From Mucilaginibacter dorajii (GTDB lineage Bacteria; Bacteroidota; Bacteroidia; Sphingobacteriales; Sphingobacteriaceae), in the NCBI RefSeq assembly GCF_024808255.1, contig NZ_JANTYS010000015.1, positions 120,056 to 184,055 of the forward strand: DNA of 64,000 nucleotides, given 5' to 3'. The notes under the pieces were generated by a model. It was given only the letters and a program-made list of their open reading frames with translations, was not told the DNA's origin and did not search any database. Positions 1-9,414 of the stretch are shown piece by piece. A program made the translations under genes and the position numbers. Numbering within the stretch: the first letter of the stretch is position 1; each line of letters begins with the position of its first letter.

Positions 1-118
1 TATGCTGTTATGTAATTGACAATAAAATGATAATTATTATCCAATTTACCTGCAATTAACTATCTATCAATATCTTATATTTAATTCATTTCAGCCATTA
101 TTAAAAACTCAAACGAGC

Positions 119-916
119 TTAAAAGTATGAGGCAAAAAAACGAAGGGTAGTTATTACGTGTTTTGCCCAGTATGACCATTCGTGCCCGCCACCGTGTTCC
201 TCATAAATATGAGGCATCCCGGCCTGCAACATTTTTTGATGCAAATCGCGGTTGTACCTTATCAGCAAGTCGTTTACACCACAATCAAACCTAACCGGTG
301 GGAGTTGGTTCCTATAATGTTTAAAGGTTGCAAACACATCCTCGTCAACTACATTGTCCTGTGCGTAATATTTTAAAGGCTCTTCGGCAAAAAGCTTAAT
401 CTGCGGTAAGCTGGTGATAGACGACATACCGGATACAGCCCTAAACAAGTGACCGTATTTTGCACCAATACGTAAAGCGCCAAACCCACCCATTGATAAG
501 CCCGAAATAAACAAAGGCGAATCTTTTTTTGCACCTGCTATGTTCTCTCTTATGGCCATAGGCACATCTTCGGCTATCCATTTTTCAAAATTGTAGCCGC
601 TGTTAAGTAAATAGCCAGATCCGTCGCCCCAAAGCCCGTCTGATGGCATGGCAATAATCATGGGTGGCAATTCGCCATTGGCTATTAATTCGTTGGCTGT
701 TAAATGCACGCCGGCGCTATGGCTCCAGCTCCAGACGCTGCCATACACACCATGCAGGAGTATCACAATGGGCACGGTATCCGCGGGCTTTGCACCCGGC
801 GGCACGTAAACACAAATATCTCCCCGGCCTTTAAGGTTAGGGCTTTTTACCGTAATAAAGCGCAGGTTGTTACTTTCAAACTGCGGGTTCGAAATCTCTG
901 TTGTTTTAAAGGGCAT
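119..916 (-). CDS. Alpha/beta-hydrolase esterase (esterase D / PF00756-like)
   Basis: A 265-residue hydrolase with no signal peptide, so probably cytoplasmic. The catalytic triad is visible: the nucleophile elbow GLSMGG (Ser141), an Asp in the DCGVND segment near residue 213, and a His in GGGHEW near residue 245. An oxyanion-type LLHG motif lies near residue 54. The start codon ATG at 916 lies inside the end of the upstream alcohol dehydrogenase gene (11-bp overlap), so the two are translationally linked. This fold includes S-formylglutathione hydrolases and acetyl-xylan-type esterases, and the substrate cannot be told from sequence. The pairing with a zinc alcohol dehydrogenase would suit removal of an aldehyde-derived ester. 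Family assignment is firm and function is open. Confidence 0.8.
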   Translation of the reverse strand: MPFKTTEISNPQFESNNLRFITVKSPNLKGRGDICVYVPPGAKPADTVPIVILLHGVYGSVWSWSHSAGVHLTANELIANGELPPMIIAMPSDGLWGDGSGYLLNSGYNFEKWIAEDVPMAIRENIAGAKKDSPLFISGLSMGGFGALRIGAKYGHLFRAVSGMSSITSLPQIKLFAEEPLKYYAQDNVVDEDVFATFKHYRNQLPPVRFDCGVNDLLIRYNRDLHQKMLQAGMPHIYEEHGGGHEWSYWAKHVITTLRFFASYF

Positions 917-2039
917 CTTCTTGATGGAACACTATAACTCCTTTGGCGTTTCTGCCATTAAGCATGTCGTCAAACGCTTTATCCAGTTCATTTATTTTAT
1001 AAGTACGTGTAATCATTTCTTCCAGCAGCAGGCTCCCAATCTCATAATGATGTACAATTTGTGGAAAATCTACCTGCGGACGGCATTTGCCATACAGCGG
1101 GTTTATATAAATTTTATCCCATTCAAAAAGGCGCATATCAATGGTCACATCCTGTTCAATACCACTAACCTGTACCGCGGTACCTGCGTTGCGCACCATA
1201 GCCAATGGCGCCGCTCCTAACCCGGGTATGGCAGTACATTCAAAGGCGTAGTCGGCACCCCGGTTTTCGGTCATGGCTTTTACCTGTTGCGCGGCCTTTA
1301 AAAGCCCGGTATCGGCGCTATCGGCCAAAATGGTATGCGTTGCGCCAAACTTCAGGGCCATATCCAACCGGTTTTGGTTGATATCTATGGCGATGATCAT
1401 CCCGGCATTGGCAATTTTTGCACCCTGGATCACATTTAAACCTACGCCACCTGTACCCAACACCACTACTGATGACCCAGATTTTACTTTGGCCGCGTTA
1501 ATTACCGAGCCATAACCAGTCATTACTCCGCAGCTAATAATGCTTGCTGCCGGGAATGACATAGTTGTTGAAGCATTTTTAACTACTGCAGATGCTTTAA
1601 CCAGTGTATACCCGGCTATGGTACCTATGTTAAATGAACGCAAAACAGGCTCGCCGTTAAACGTGGTACCCAACAAGGCAGCATGCCCGGGTGTATACCC
1701 ATTGCCACCCGCCGCTACCGGCGAAGCCACCTCACATAGGTGTTGGTTACCCTCTAAACATTGAAAGCATTTACCGCAATGCATTGCCCAGTTTAATATC
1801 ACTTTATCGCCTGCGCTAAGATCGGTTACCCCGGCACCTACCTTTTCAATAACGCCTGCCCCTTCGTGGCCTAAAATGAGTGTTTTGCCCCAGTTAAGGG
1901 AGTCATAATCGGTATGGCAAAGGCCGGCGGCCATTACTTTTACCAACACCTCATCGGCCTGTGGGTCCTGTACCAGGATGTCCTGTATCGAAAAGCTTCC
2001 GTCGCCATGGGCAATGGCTGCTTTGCACGTAATTGCCAT
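906..2039 (-). CDS. Zinc-dependent alcohol dehydrogenase (MDR family, class III-like)
   Basis: A 377-residue medium-chain dehydrogenase/reductase. It has the catalytic zinc motifs GLCHTD and GHEGAG, the four-cysteine structural-zinc lobe around CGKCFQCLEGNQHLC (residues about 90-105), and the Rossmann motif GTGGVGLN near residue 195. Length fits the family (370-380). The expected reaction is NAD(P)-linked oxidation of an alcohol or hydroxymethyl-thiol adduct, or the reverse. It is the first gene of a two-gene operon, its end overlapping the esterase start by 11 bp. Class III members paired with an esterase are typical of formaldehyde detoxification, but the substrate assignment here is an inference from context only. 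Confidence 0.88.
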   Translation of the reverse strand: MAITCKAAIAHGDGSFSIQDILVQDPQADEVLVKVMAAGLCHTDYDSLNWGKTLILGHEGAGVIEKVGAGVTDLSAGDKVILNWAMHCGKCFQCLEGNQHLCEVASPVAAGGNGYTPGHAALLGTTFNGEPVLRSFNIGTIAGYTLVKASAVVKNASTTMSFPAASIISCGVMTGYGSVINAAKVKSGSSVVVLGTGGVGLNVIQGAKIANAGMIIAIDINQNRLDMALKFGATHTILADSADTGLLKAAQQVKAMTENRGADYAFECTAIPGLGAAPLAMVRNAGTAVQVSGIEQDVTIDMRLFEWDKIYINPLYGKCRPQVDFPQIVHHYEIGSLLLEEMITRTYKINELDKAFDDMLNGRNAKGVIVFHQEDAL

Positions 2040-2329
2040 GCTTTAATATTTATTGTTTAGCAGATATAAGGTCAAATTTCCATGCCTTTAATGGTGCCCG
2101 TGAGCGTGAAATTTGCCAAGAAGTAACGAGCAAAAGTAGGGCTACAAGTGAAATTAAAACTATACAAAATTATTCAATAAGTGGCCAATATTATCCCTTT
2201 ACCTTTCTTATTGAACACTATTTTAACTATAAGTATAATTTACCTGAATAAAATCCACCACTATAAACCCCGTTTATTCATTGTATATTAGTATTGCTTT
2301 ATGTTGTTTTGAATACCAATTATAACATC

Positions 2330-3925
2330 ATGAAAATAATGAAACTTGCTGCAATTACAGGTATGTTTTGCATTGCAGTTACAGCAGTGGCAGCTACGTG
2401 GCATTTGAAAAAAAGTGAGCGTAAAAACGGCACAGGCGACGAGATCATTTATCATATTTTTCAGCGGAGTTTTTTCGATAGTAATGGCGATGAGCATGGC
2501 GACCTGAACGGCATCCGCCAGAAGCTGGATTATTTGCAAGAGCTGGGTTTTACATCTGTACTGTGTACCCCACTTTATGAATCCATTTATTACCATAATT
2601 ATTTTGCTATCGATTTTCAAAAGATCGACCCTAAATATGGCACGCTGCAGGATTATTTGGTGCTCATTAAAGAACTTCACAAACGGGGAATGAAGTTTTA
2701 TATGGATATGGAAACCCAGTATGTTACCGAAGACTCCAAATGGTGGAAGGATGCCTATGGCAACCCTAAATCATCATACACTGATTACATACTTTGGGAC
2801 GATCATGAAAATAAAAAACCATCCACCATTGTGAGCGGCCTAACCGAATTAAAAGGCTATGATGGCGTTACCCATAAAATTACCACAGCCAATTTAAACA
2901 GCGAAAAATCAAAAGCTTATAACGATAAACTATTCAGTTACTGGCTGGACCCTAACCACGACGGCAAATTTGACGACGGTGTAGATGGTTTCAGGATTGA
3001 CCACATGATGGATAACCTCGATAATAAAGGGGCGCTGCCTCATTTATTTGACACCTTCTGGAACCCGCTGTTTGCTAAACTGCGGGCTATCAACCCTAAA
3101 ATAAAGATCGTTGCCGAACAAGCCAATTGGTTTAGCCTGGGGTTGGATTACCTGGACAAAGGCGGCGTTGATGAAGTTTTTGGCATCAGGCTGGCCTATG
3201 CCATCAGGCTTTTCAGGAAAGATCTGTTTATGGCTAATGCCGATTCGACCTTAACTATGAACCCGCCTGGTAAGCAGCAGATAGTTTTTATTGAAAACCA
3301 TGATATGAGCCGATACAGTTCGGCAGTTAGCGGTGATATCCGCAAGCTTAAAATAGGCTGCGCGCTTAACCTGTTGATGGGTGGCACGCCGGCTATTTAT
3401 TACGGGCAGGAGTTGGGCATGACGGGCGCATCGCAAAACTTTGGCCCGACCGATGCAAATGAGATCCCGGAGCGGCAGGCCTTTGATTGGTATGCCAACG
3501 CCCAGGGCAAAGGCATGGCCTACTGGTACAAACAAAAGGGCGAGCATAAGGATCAATTCAATGACGATAAGCCCAACGATGGCATCTCTTTAGAAGAGGA
3601 GCGAAAAGATACCAACTCGTTGTTTAATTATTATAAGGCGATGATCCGCCTGAGAAGATCAAATTCCGCCATTACTAAGGGCACTTATAAAACAGTTGAT
3701 AATGATAACGACAAAGTGTTTTCGTTTATCCGCAGGGATAGGGAAAAGGCGGTTGTTGTAGTGGTTAACCTATCTGATAAAGATCAGGTAGCTAAGGTTG
3801 ATGTGCCTGGGTTGGTTGGCAAAAAAGTAAGTGTTTTTTTAGGGAAGGATATGCCTGTGGTAAGCGAGGGTAAATTGAACCTGAGTTTGGCAGCTTACGG
3901 GATTGGGGCCTGGGTGGTGGAGTAA
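2330..3925 (+). CDS. Secreted GH13 alpha-amylase-family glycosidase
   Basis: A 531-residue glycoside hydrolase family 13 protein. The reading frame is open from a TTG at 2294, but ATG 2330 is preferred because it begins a signal-peptide-like stretch (basic MKIMK, then a hydrophobic run ending AVAA). Catalytic residues are visible: nucleophile Asp224 in DGFRIDH, acid/base Glu263 in IVAEQ, and transition-state Asp325 in IENHD. The early segment DEIIYHIFQRSFFDSNGDEHGD is the usual GH13 strand-1 region. A C-terminal beta domain follows residue 450. It should cleave or rearrange alpha-glucans or alpha-glucosides in the periplasm; the exact subfamily is not resolved. It is a single gene, followed by a palindromic repeat. 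Confidence 0.88.
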   Translation: MKIMKLAAITGMFCIAVTAVAATWHLKKSERKNGTGDEIIYHIFQRSFFDSNGDEHGDLNGIRQKLDYLQELGFTSVLCTPLYESIYYHNYFAIDFQKIDPKYGTLQDYLVLIKELHKRGMKFYMDMETQYVTEDSKWWKDAYGNPKSSYTDYILWDDHENKKPSTIVSGLTELKGYDGVTHKITTANLNSEKSKAYNDKLFSYWLDPNHDGKFDDGVDGFRIDHMMDNLDNKGALPHLFDTFWNPLFAKLRAINPKIKIVAEQANWFSLGLDYLDKGGVDEVFGIRLAYAIRLFRKDLFMANADSTLTMNPPGKQQIVFIENHDMSRYSSAVSGDIRKLKIGCALNLLMGGTPAIYYGQELGMTGASQNFGPTDANEIPERQAFDWYANAQGKGMAYWYKQKGEHKDQFNDDKPNDGISLEEERKDTNSLFNYYKAMIRLRRSNSAITKGTYKTVDNDNDKVFSFIRRDREKAVVVVVNLSDKDQVAKVDVPGLVGKKVSVFLGKDMPVVSEGKLNLSLAAYGIGAWVVE

Positions 3926-3944
3926 GCAACGACAATTTTTCACC

Positions 3945-4032
3945 GTAGAGACGCATTACATGCGTCTGAAACTTTACAGAGCGGATTTGTGATTTGCTTG
4001 TCCTGCGGGAGACGCATGTGATGCGTCTCTAC
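3945..4032. repeat. Short inverted-repeat (REP-like) element
   Basis: An 88-bp intergenic element bounded by perfect 12-bp inverted repeats GTAGAGACGCAT (3945-3956) and ATGCGTCTCTAC (4021-4032). Each end is itself a small palindrome (ACGCAT-tac-ATGCGT and GACGCAT-gtg-ATGCGTC). A related single palindrome occurs at 28273-28300. It lies between the convergent amylase and ruvC genes and could act as a bidirectional terminator. Confidence 0.75.
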
Positions 4033-4043
4033 AAAAAAGTTGA

Positions 4044-4622
4044 CTACACTATCCTCTTAGCGTTATCCTTTGCAAAAGTATCCCAACCCGAATATGATTT
4101 TTTGCTGCCGCCGGATTTGGCACCGGTGCTTATCCTTTGGAAGGAGTGACAAACTGCTACGGCCAAACCATCTGTCGCATCTAAAAAATCGGGGGTTTCG
4201 GTAAACTTCAGGAGGGTTTGCAGCATTGCGGCAACCTGTTCTTTGGTGGCGTTGCCATTGCCGGTGATGGATTGTTTTATTTTGCGGGGCGCGTATTCCG
4301 TAATCTCTACATTGCGCGATAAAGCTGCAGCCATGGCTACGCCCTGCGCTCTGCCCAATTTAAGCATTACCTGGATGTTTTTGCCATAAAATGGCGCCTC
4401 AATAGCCAGGCAATCGGGATGGTAATTGTCAATAAGGGCAACAGTTTTTTCGAAGATACGCTGCAGCTTCAGCATATGATCATCCAGCTTTTCCATTTTT
4501 ACAACGCCCAGGGCTATCAGTTCAATTTTTGGTCCGGTTTCTTTAACCAGGCCATAGCCCATTACCGCTGTACCGGGGTCAATCCCCAAAATGATCCGCT
4601 CCTTTGTGTTAGCCTGCTGCAT
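4044..4622 (-). CDS. ruvC: Crossover junction endodeoxyribonuclease RuvC
   Basis: Holliday junction resolvase of about 192 residues that nicks four-way DNA junctions as a dimer with RuvAB. The acidic active-site residues are present: Asp in GIDPGTAVMGYG near the N-terminus, Glu in AIEAPFYGKN, and two Asp in LDATDGLAVAVCHS near residue 135. Length is slightly longer than the E. coli enzyme because of a Gly/Ser/Lys-rich C-terminal tail. ATG at 4622 (MQQANTKER) is preferred to the TTG three codons upstream. It lies 19 bp downstream of aat and is probably cotranscribed with it. Confidence 0.93.
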   Translation of the reverse strand: MQQANTKERIILGIDPGTAVMGYGLVKETGPKIELIALGVVKMEKLDDHMLKLQRIFEKTVALIDNYHPDCLAIEAPFYGKNIQVMLKLGRAQGVAMAAALSRNVEITEYAPRKIKQSITGNGNATKEQVAAMLQTLLKFTETPDFLDATDGLAVAVCHSFQRISTGAKSGGSKKSYSGWDTFAKDNAKRIV

Positions 4623-4641
4623 ACTGTTCAAAGGTAGGTAA

Positions 4642-5280
4642 TCAAAGCAAACTATTGTGTAAAACGGCTATATATTGCTCACGGCTTATCATCCTGGCCC
4701 CCATTGATTCCAGGTGATCTGTATGTACCTGGCAGTCTATCAAATTAAACTTACCACTCTGGCACAGGTAAATAAGCGCCATTTTTGAAGCATTGCTTAC
4801 CCTGCTAAACATACTTTCGCCACAAAAAACATCGCCAACCCAAATGCCGTAAAGTCCACCCACCAATACTTCACCCTCCCAAACCTCTACCGAATGGGCA
4901 TAACCGGCCGTATACAGCGCAATGTAAGCATTCATCATATCATCGGTAATCCAGGTACCATCCTGCCCCTCGCGCGGTGCTGTCGAGCAGGCTTTAATCA
5001 CATCGGCAAAACAGGTATTTGAGGTGATATTAAACTTGCCCAAGCGCATTATCTGTCGCATGGATTTAGAGATCTTTAACTCCTGTGGATAGAGCACAAA
5101 GCGTTCATGCGGCGAATACCACAGGATGGGGCTTTCATCACTGTACCAGGGGAAAATGCCATGCTGATAAGCTAATACCAAGCGCTGGGTAGATAGGTCG
5201 CCGCCTACAGCCAAAAGCCCGTCTGGTTCGGCCAGATCGGGCTCAGGAAATATTAAACGTTCATCAAGCCTGAATATCAT
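4642..5280 (-). CDS. aat: Leucyl/phenylalanyl-tRNA-protein transferase
   Basis: The N-end rule aminoacyl transferase, which adds Leu or Phe from aminoacyl-tRNA to proteins with N-terminal Arg or Lys and so marks them for ClpS/ClpAP. Family signatures visible are FPEPDLAEPDGLLAVGGDLS near the start, AYQHGIFPWYSDESPILWYSP, and VGGLYGIWVGDVFCGESMFS in the centre. About 212 residues, normal for the family. ATG at 5280 (MIFRLDER) is preferred to an upstream in-frame TTG at 5289. It is the last-but-one gene of a minus-strand run with the two DUF3857 genes upstream and ruvC downstream. Confidence 0.95.
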   Translation of the reverse strand: MIFRLDERLIFPEPDLAEPDGLLAVGGDLSTQRLVLAYQHGIFPWYSDESPILWYSPHERFVLYPQELKISKSMRQIMRLGKFNITSNTCFADVIKACSTAPREGQDGTWITDDMMNAYIALYTAGYAHSVEVWEGEVLVGGLYGIWVGDVFCGESMFSRVSNASKMALIYLCQSGKFNLIDCQVHTDHLESMGARMISREQYIAVLHNSLL

Positions 5281-5291
5281 CGGGCGCAAAT

Positions 5292-7232
5292 TTACGCTTT
5301 GCGCCGAATCACCAGTTTTTTATTTTGCGCTTTAATAACCGCATCCATATATATCTGCATTTCGGTGTATTTTGCTGCGGGTATAATATAATCCGTAAGG
5401 TTAAATTTCGCCGTGCCGGTTACCTGGTTTTTAGTTGCATCGTAAACATATTTAACATCGTAACTGCCGTAAGTAAATTTTAGCGTTTGATTAGCAGGAA
5501 GCGCCTCCACTTCAAAACCAGCAGGCAGATCAATAGTTGTTACGCATGATTTTTGCAATGGCGTGTCAAAATAAAAATCATTCTTCCTTTTCTCAACAAT
5601 GGGAACTGTGCCTTGCCAAAGTGAAAATACGGAAGGCTTATAAAACTGTTTATCGGCTGTTGCTACATCACAAAACTTATCATATTCAAGGCTTATATCT
5701 ACTTCTTTTACACCGCCATTATCTGCCGATGGTGTAAAACTAAACACCGATGGCTGTTTCATATGCAAATCGCGTATAATGTATTCCTTTTGCTCATCGG
5801 TTTTTAGGGCAGCAACGCCGATGTAGTCCGATCTGTATATTCCTGTACTCAGAATTTTTAACTGAGCTTTGGCTCCTCCATCAACATCTAAAACTATATG
5901 TACCTCGCTGTTAAACTGGTTATCAGCCGCCAAACTTTTAGGTGTATTTATTAACCGTCCTCCATTTTCTGTAATTAAAAGCGCCTTGGTGTTCTCTGTA
6001 GACGGATCCATTTTGCCGAATGGCCTGGTATTACTTGTACACTCCAGCCAGGTGGTGTCATTTTTAAACGGAACGCACAAAACAACGTGATTAAACGTAT
6101 TAGCCGGAAAAGTGGCATCAATAGGCTCGGCATTATTTGCCGACCTTATAACTGTATAATATGAGTTGATATTAACTGCTGTGAGTAAAGCCCGCATGTA
6201 GTTGGATAGTGCTTTACAATCCCCATATTTTTTTTGGTCTACAAAGGTTGCCGGGAAAGGCTTATAACCACCAATACCCAACTGGATCCCCACGTATCTC
6301 ATGCTTTTTTGCATATAGTTATATAAAAAGCGGGCTTTCTCTTTGTCCGTTTTTATGGTATCGGTCATCTTTTTGACCTCAGCAGCCCGTTCCGGGCTCA
6401 ATGTGCAGCCATCTGCATATAGCGCCTTTATCCAATTTCCAAAAGATTGCCAGCTGCTAAAATCGCCGGGGTAACCGTAACAATCAAATGAACTTGCAGC
6501 AAAAGATATTTTTGGTAAAACGCTCCATAATAAAACATTTTCCTCTTTTTTTATAGCCTTCAAATTTTGCGCTTTCCATGTATAACTTTCAAGGCCGTCG
6601 GCATTCCCTTTTTCGGGCTTTATTTTGGTATTGGTGTTTTTAAACCGGAGGCCAATTGTGGGATTATAAGAGATTTTATAATATAAAAACTGCGCCGATT
6701 GCTCAACCTGATTTTGAATGTACCAGCTATCCAGGCCAATAAAACTGCTTTCGTCTTCTTCATAAATTTTCTCAATAGTGATAGGGTAGGATGCAACAGC
6801 ATGCTTAACGGCTAAAAATCTTTCATTGGTAACCATAGTTTCGTCATCTGCCTGGGAGCCATCGTACATATCACTTTTGCGATATTTTTTTATTTGCTTA
6901 CCCAATGCATCAAAAACATTCATTTCTATGCTACTGTAGGAATCATATTTTTTATTGTAACCCATTTGCATGACAGCTTCATTATCATCTTTTTCATTTA
7001 ATATAGTTATAATGCTATGATGTTTCAACAACATTTTTCCGGGCCCTTTTACGGTAACTTCATCATTTGAATATCGCACAACCGAATTTGCATCCTCCTT
7101 TAACGAATCGGGAATGGTTGAGGCGATGTATAAATCTTTAGGGATGTTTTTATCCTGGCCATGGCTTTTGCCATATAGTGCACATAAGGCCGCTGTTATA
7201 AGCAGCAGCCTGGTATAATATTTGGTAAACAT
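5292..7232 (-). CDS. DUF3857 / transglutaminase-like exported protein
   Basis: A 646-residue protein with an N-terminal signal peptide (cleavage likely after SHGQ), a DUF3857-type beta-rich region over roughly residues 60-250, a transglutaminase-like core, and a beta-rich C-terminal domain. The core keeps the papain-like Cys in KYGDCKALSNYM and His in FNHVVLCV; the third position is LECTSN, with Glu where Asp is usual. So it may be catalytically competent, as a protease or transglutaminase or in peptide binding. Members of this family are common and often paired in Bacteroidota but their role is unknown. It follows the second DUF3857 gene with a 7-bp gap, so the two form an operon. Confidence 0.85.
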   Translation of the reverse strand: MFTKYYTRLLLITAALCALYGKSHGQDKNIPKDLYIASTIPDSLKEDANSVVRYSNDEVTVKGPGKMLLKHHSIITILNEKDDNEAVMQMGYNKKYDSYSSIEMNVFDALGKQIKKYRKSDMYDGSQADDETMVTNERFLAVKHAVASYPITIEKIYEEDESSFIGLDSWYIQNQVEQSAQFLYYKISYNPTIGLRFKNTNTKIKPEKGNADGLESYTWKAQNLKAIKKEENVLLWSVLPKISFAASSFDCYGYPGDFSSWQSFGNWIKALYADGCTLSPERAAEVKKMTDTIKTDKEKARFLYNYMQKSMRYVGIQLGIGGYKPFPATFVDQKKYGDCKALSNYMRALLTAVNINSYYTVIRSANNAEPIDATFPANTFNHVVLCVPFKNDTTWLECTSNTRPFGKMDPSTENTKALLITENGGRLINTPKSLAADNQFNSEVHIVLDVDGGAKAQLKILSTGIYRSDYIGVAALKTDEQKEYIIRDLHMKQPSVFSFTPSADNGGVKEVDISLEYDKFCDVATADKQFYKPSVFSLWQGTVPIVEKRKNDFYFDTPLQKSCVTTIDLPAGFEVEALPANQTLKFTYGSYDVKYVYDATKNQVTGTAKFNLTDYIIPAAKYTEMQIYMDAVIKAQNKKLVIRRKA

Positions 7233-7239
7233 GTTGTTA

Positions 7240-9210
7240 TTAACCTTTTTTAAGTACTACCTGCTCGTTAAGCATATCATGCATTAGCTTGTAAAATTGC
7301 CTTAGCTCATTGTAGCTTTCCTTATCGTAATGAGCCTCCTTGTGTTCGATGATATAGCGTATTTGAATATATCCGTCATCTTCGGCCACCATTCTTTTAA
7401 AGCTGATGCTTTTATCCTGCATGGTCATAACGTTGCTTTTGGGCAAAGCATCAATTTTAAAACCAGCCGGCAATTTATATCGCCCAATTACCTCGTATTT
7501 AGTTAAGTAACCAAAATCAATATCCGTTGCGCGATTTTCGCTTAAAAAAGGATTTATGCGCATGGTGCTGAACAAATTAGGATTAAAGTAAATGTAATTA
7601 CCATCTGATCCATTAAGGTCCAGGTTGAAAGATACATTTTGTGTTAAAGGGAGTGTATCAACCTCTATATTTTCCATTTTCAGGGAATTTATTTTAAGGT
7701 TATTGTCGTTATCCCGAATAAAGTCAATGTACTTTTTTTCACCATCTGTTTTATAGCGTCGGGTGTTGTTTATTTTGTGATACGAATAACTAACTATATT
7801 GGCCGTTCCGGCAATTTTACTATCCGGCAATATATCTGCATTTATAATGGTTAACTGCTTTACCGGGTCTTCCCTTTTAATAAAAACCATATCATACTGA
7901 TTGGTAGCTTTATCAATATAAAGTCCTTCTGAGTTAAGTAATTCGTCGGGAGTTTCGTTATACAAATTATATTTATTAGTGGCATCAAGTATATATTCTT
8001 TAACGGTATCAACAGGCACGTAAACCACGGCTCTGTTAAATTGCGATAACGAGGTGTTATAACGCACCACTCTCCCATTATCGCGCGTACTTACTATCAT
8101 GGGGTATGCTTTTACTCCCGACTGTTTAAGCAGATGGTACAAGATAATATTTACTTCGGCCGAGTTTCCGGTTTTCTTTTCCCAGGCCCGGTAGGTGCCA
8201 TCGGTTGTATACCAACGATCTACACCATCCCACTTCATTATATTTTTTACAGTATTAAAAACAAATGCGATTTTTTCTTCGTCGGTTTTAAGTGCCTTGG
8301 CTTTGTTAATGATTGCTTCCTCGCCGTTAAGTTTTCGTTTAAGCTGCCCTCCAAAATCCTCATCGTCGGCTATAATGCCGCCAACTTTCGCCCAGGTGTC
8401 TGAGTACGATTTGAAAAACCCATAGGTAGATTTTACAGACGTTAAAGTGAAGTGCAGACTTAGCAAATTATCGGCATAAGAACGCATATAAGGCTCATCA
8501 TGCAGCGATGGAATATTAACCAGCACTCTGCTTTGTCTCTCCTCATTGTACATTACAGCTTCAGAGCCGCTGCCAATGCTCCTTGCATCGCTATGGTGTT
8601 CAGATTTGAAATACGGCTGCCATATGCGCCTGTTTTCCCTGAAGTATAGTATATCCGGGATGGAGGTATCCAACTCACTGTAACGGGTTGGTATCTTTTC
8701 CTGAAAATCCCAGGATGGGAAATTGCTGAAAGATTGTGTGCCAAATTTATATTTATATTCAATAACTGAGCCTGGCTTTACGTTGGGCATTGAAAACACA
8801 ATGACGCTACGTACTTTATCAATGGCCTGCGTGTAAATAAGCTTTTTATCTACTTTTGTTATTTCGGGCTTTCCGTTAACCAGGTTAATGGTTTCGGCCT
8901 GTACATCGGTAATATATTCCAACCTGTTGCCTCCATAAAACTCAATACGGATGTTAGCCTGATCTTTGCCATTATCATTAAATATTTTTATCCGTTTATG
9001 GTATTCGCCCTCAATATTAAAGGTGGCATCGTAATAAATATCAGCTTTATTAAAAAGTACCTCGGCATTCGCGTCGGGTTCAAAGTCGCATTTGGTCATT
9101 TCAAGATCAGCATTATCTATCTTTCCAAAATGCACAACGGCAGGATTGGTTTGCGCTTTGGCAAATGATGCAAAAACAACAGGAATTAAGAGTGTAAAAA
9201 TTCTTCTCAT
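7240..9210 (-). CDS. DUF3857 / transglutaminase-like exported protein, probably inactive core
   Basis: A 656-residue paralogue of the neighbouring protein with the same layout: signal peptide (MRRIFTLLIPVVFASFAKAQ), DUF3857 region, transglutaminase-like region, and C-terminal beta domain. ATG at 9210 is chosen because the signal peptide starts there; the frame extends upstream to a TTG at 9240. The expected catalytic Cys is replaced by Ser in KKTGNSAEVNIIL and the His position reads FNRAVVYV, while the Asp of ILDAT remains. It is therefore likely to be a non-enzymatic partner, perhaps a binding protein. It is the first gene of the run ending in ruvC. Confidence 0.82.
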   Translation of the reverse strand: MRRIFTLLIPVVFASFAKAQTNPAVVHFGKIDNADLEMTKCDFEPDANAEVLFNKADIYYDATFNIEGEYHKRIKIFNDNGKDQANIRIEFYGGNRLEYITDVQAETINLVNGKPEITKVDKKLIYTQAIDKVRSVIVFSMPNVKPGSVIEYKYKFGTQSFSNFPSWDFQEKIPTRYSELDTSIPDILYFRENRRIWQPYFKSEHHSDARSIGSGSEAVMYNEERQSRVLVNIPSLHDEPYMRSYADNLLSLHFTLTSVKSTYGFFKSYSDTWAKVGGIIADDEDFGGQLKRKLNGEEAIINKAKALKTDEEKIAFVFNTVKNIMKWDGVDRWYTTDGTYRAWEKKTGNSAEVNIILYHLLKQSGVKAYPMIVSTRDNGRVVRYNTSLSQFNRAVVYVPVDTVKEYILDATNKYNLYNETPDELLNSEGLYIDKATNQYDMVFIKREDPVKQLTIINADILPDSKIAGTANIVSYSYHKINNTRRYKTDGEKKYIDFIRDNDNNLKINSLKMENIEVDTLPLTQNVSFNLDLNGSDGNYIYFNPNLFSTMRINPFLSENRATDIDFGYLTKYEVIGRYKLPAGFKIDALPKSNVMTMQDKSISFKRMVAEDDGYIQIRYIIEHKEAHYDKESYNELRQFYKLMHDMLNEQVVLKKG

Positions 9211-9414
9211 ATAAAAAGTAACAAGGATACGGTGGCACAATATAACAAATAAGTCATTATTTTATATACTTCATTATTAACCACTTTATACATTTGATTT
9301 TATAATTTTACAGCATCACCTGCTTTTGAATTTTAAGCATGCTATTTTGGCACTACGGGAGCCCTTTGTGCATATATTTAGTAAACTGGCAATTGATTTG
9401 ATAGACCATAGTTA

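Noticed and set aside
704..1220. Plus-strand frames opposite the esterase and dehydrogenase
   Set aside because: They overlap conserved coding sequence in antisense and have no recognisable protein features.
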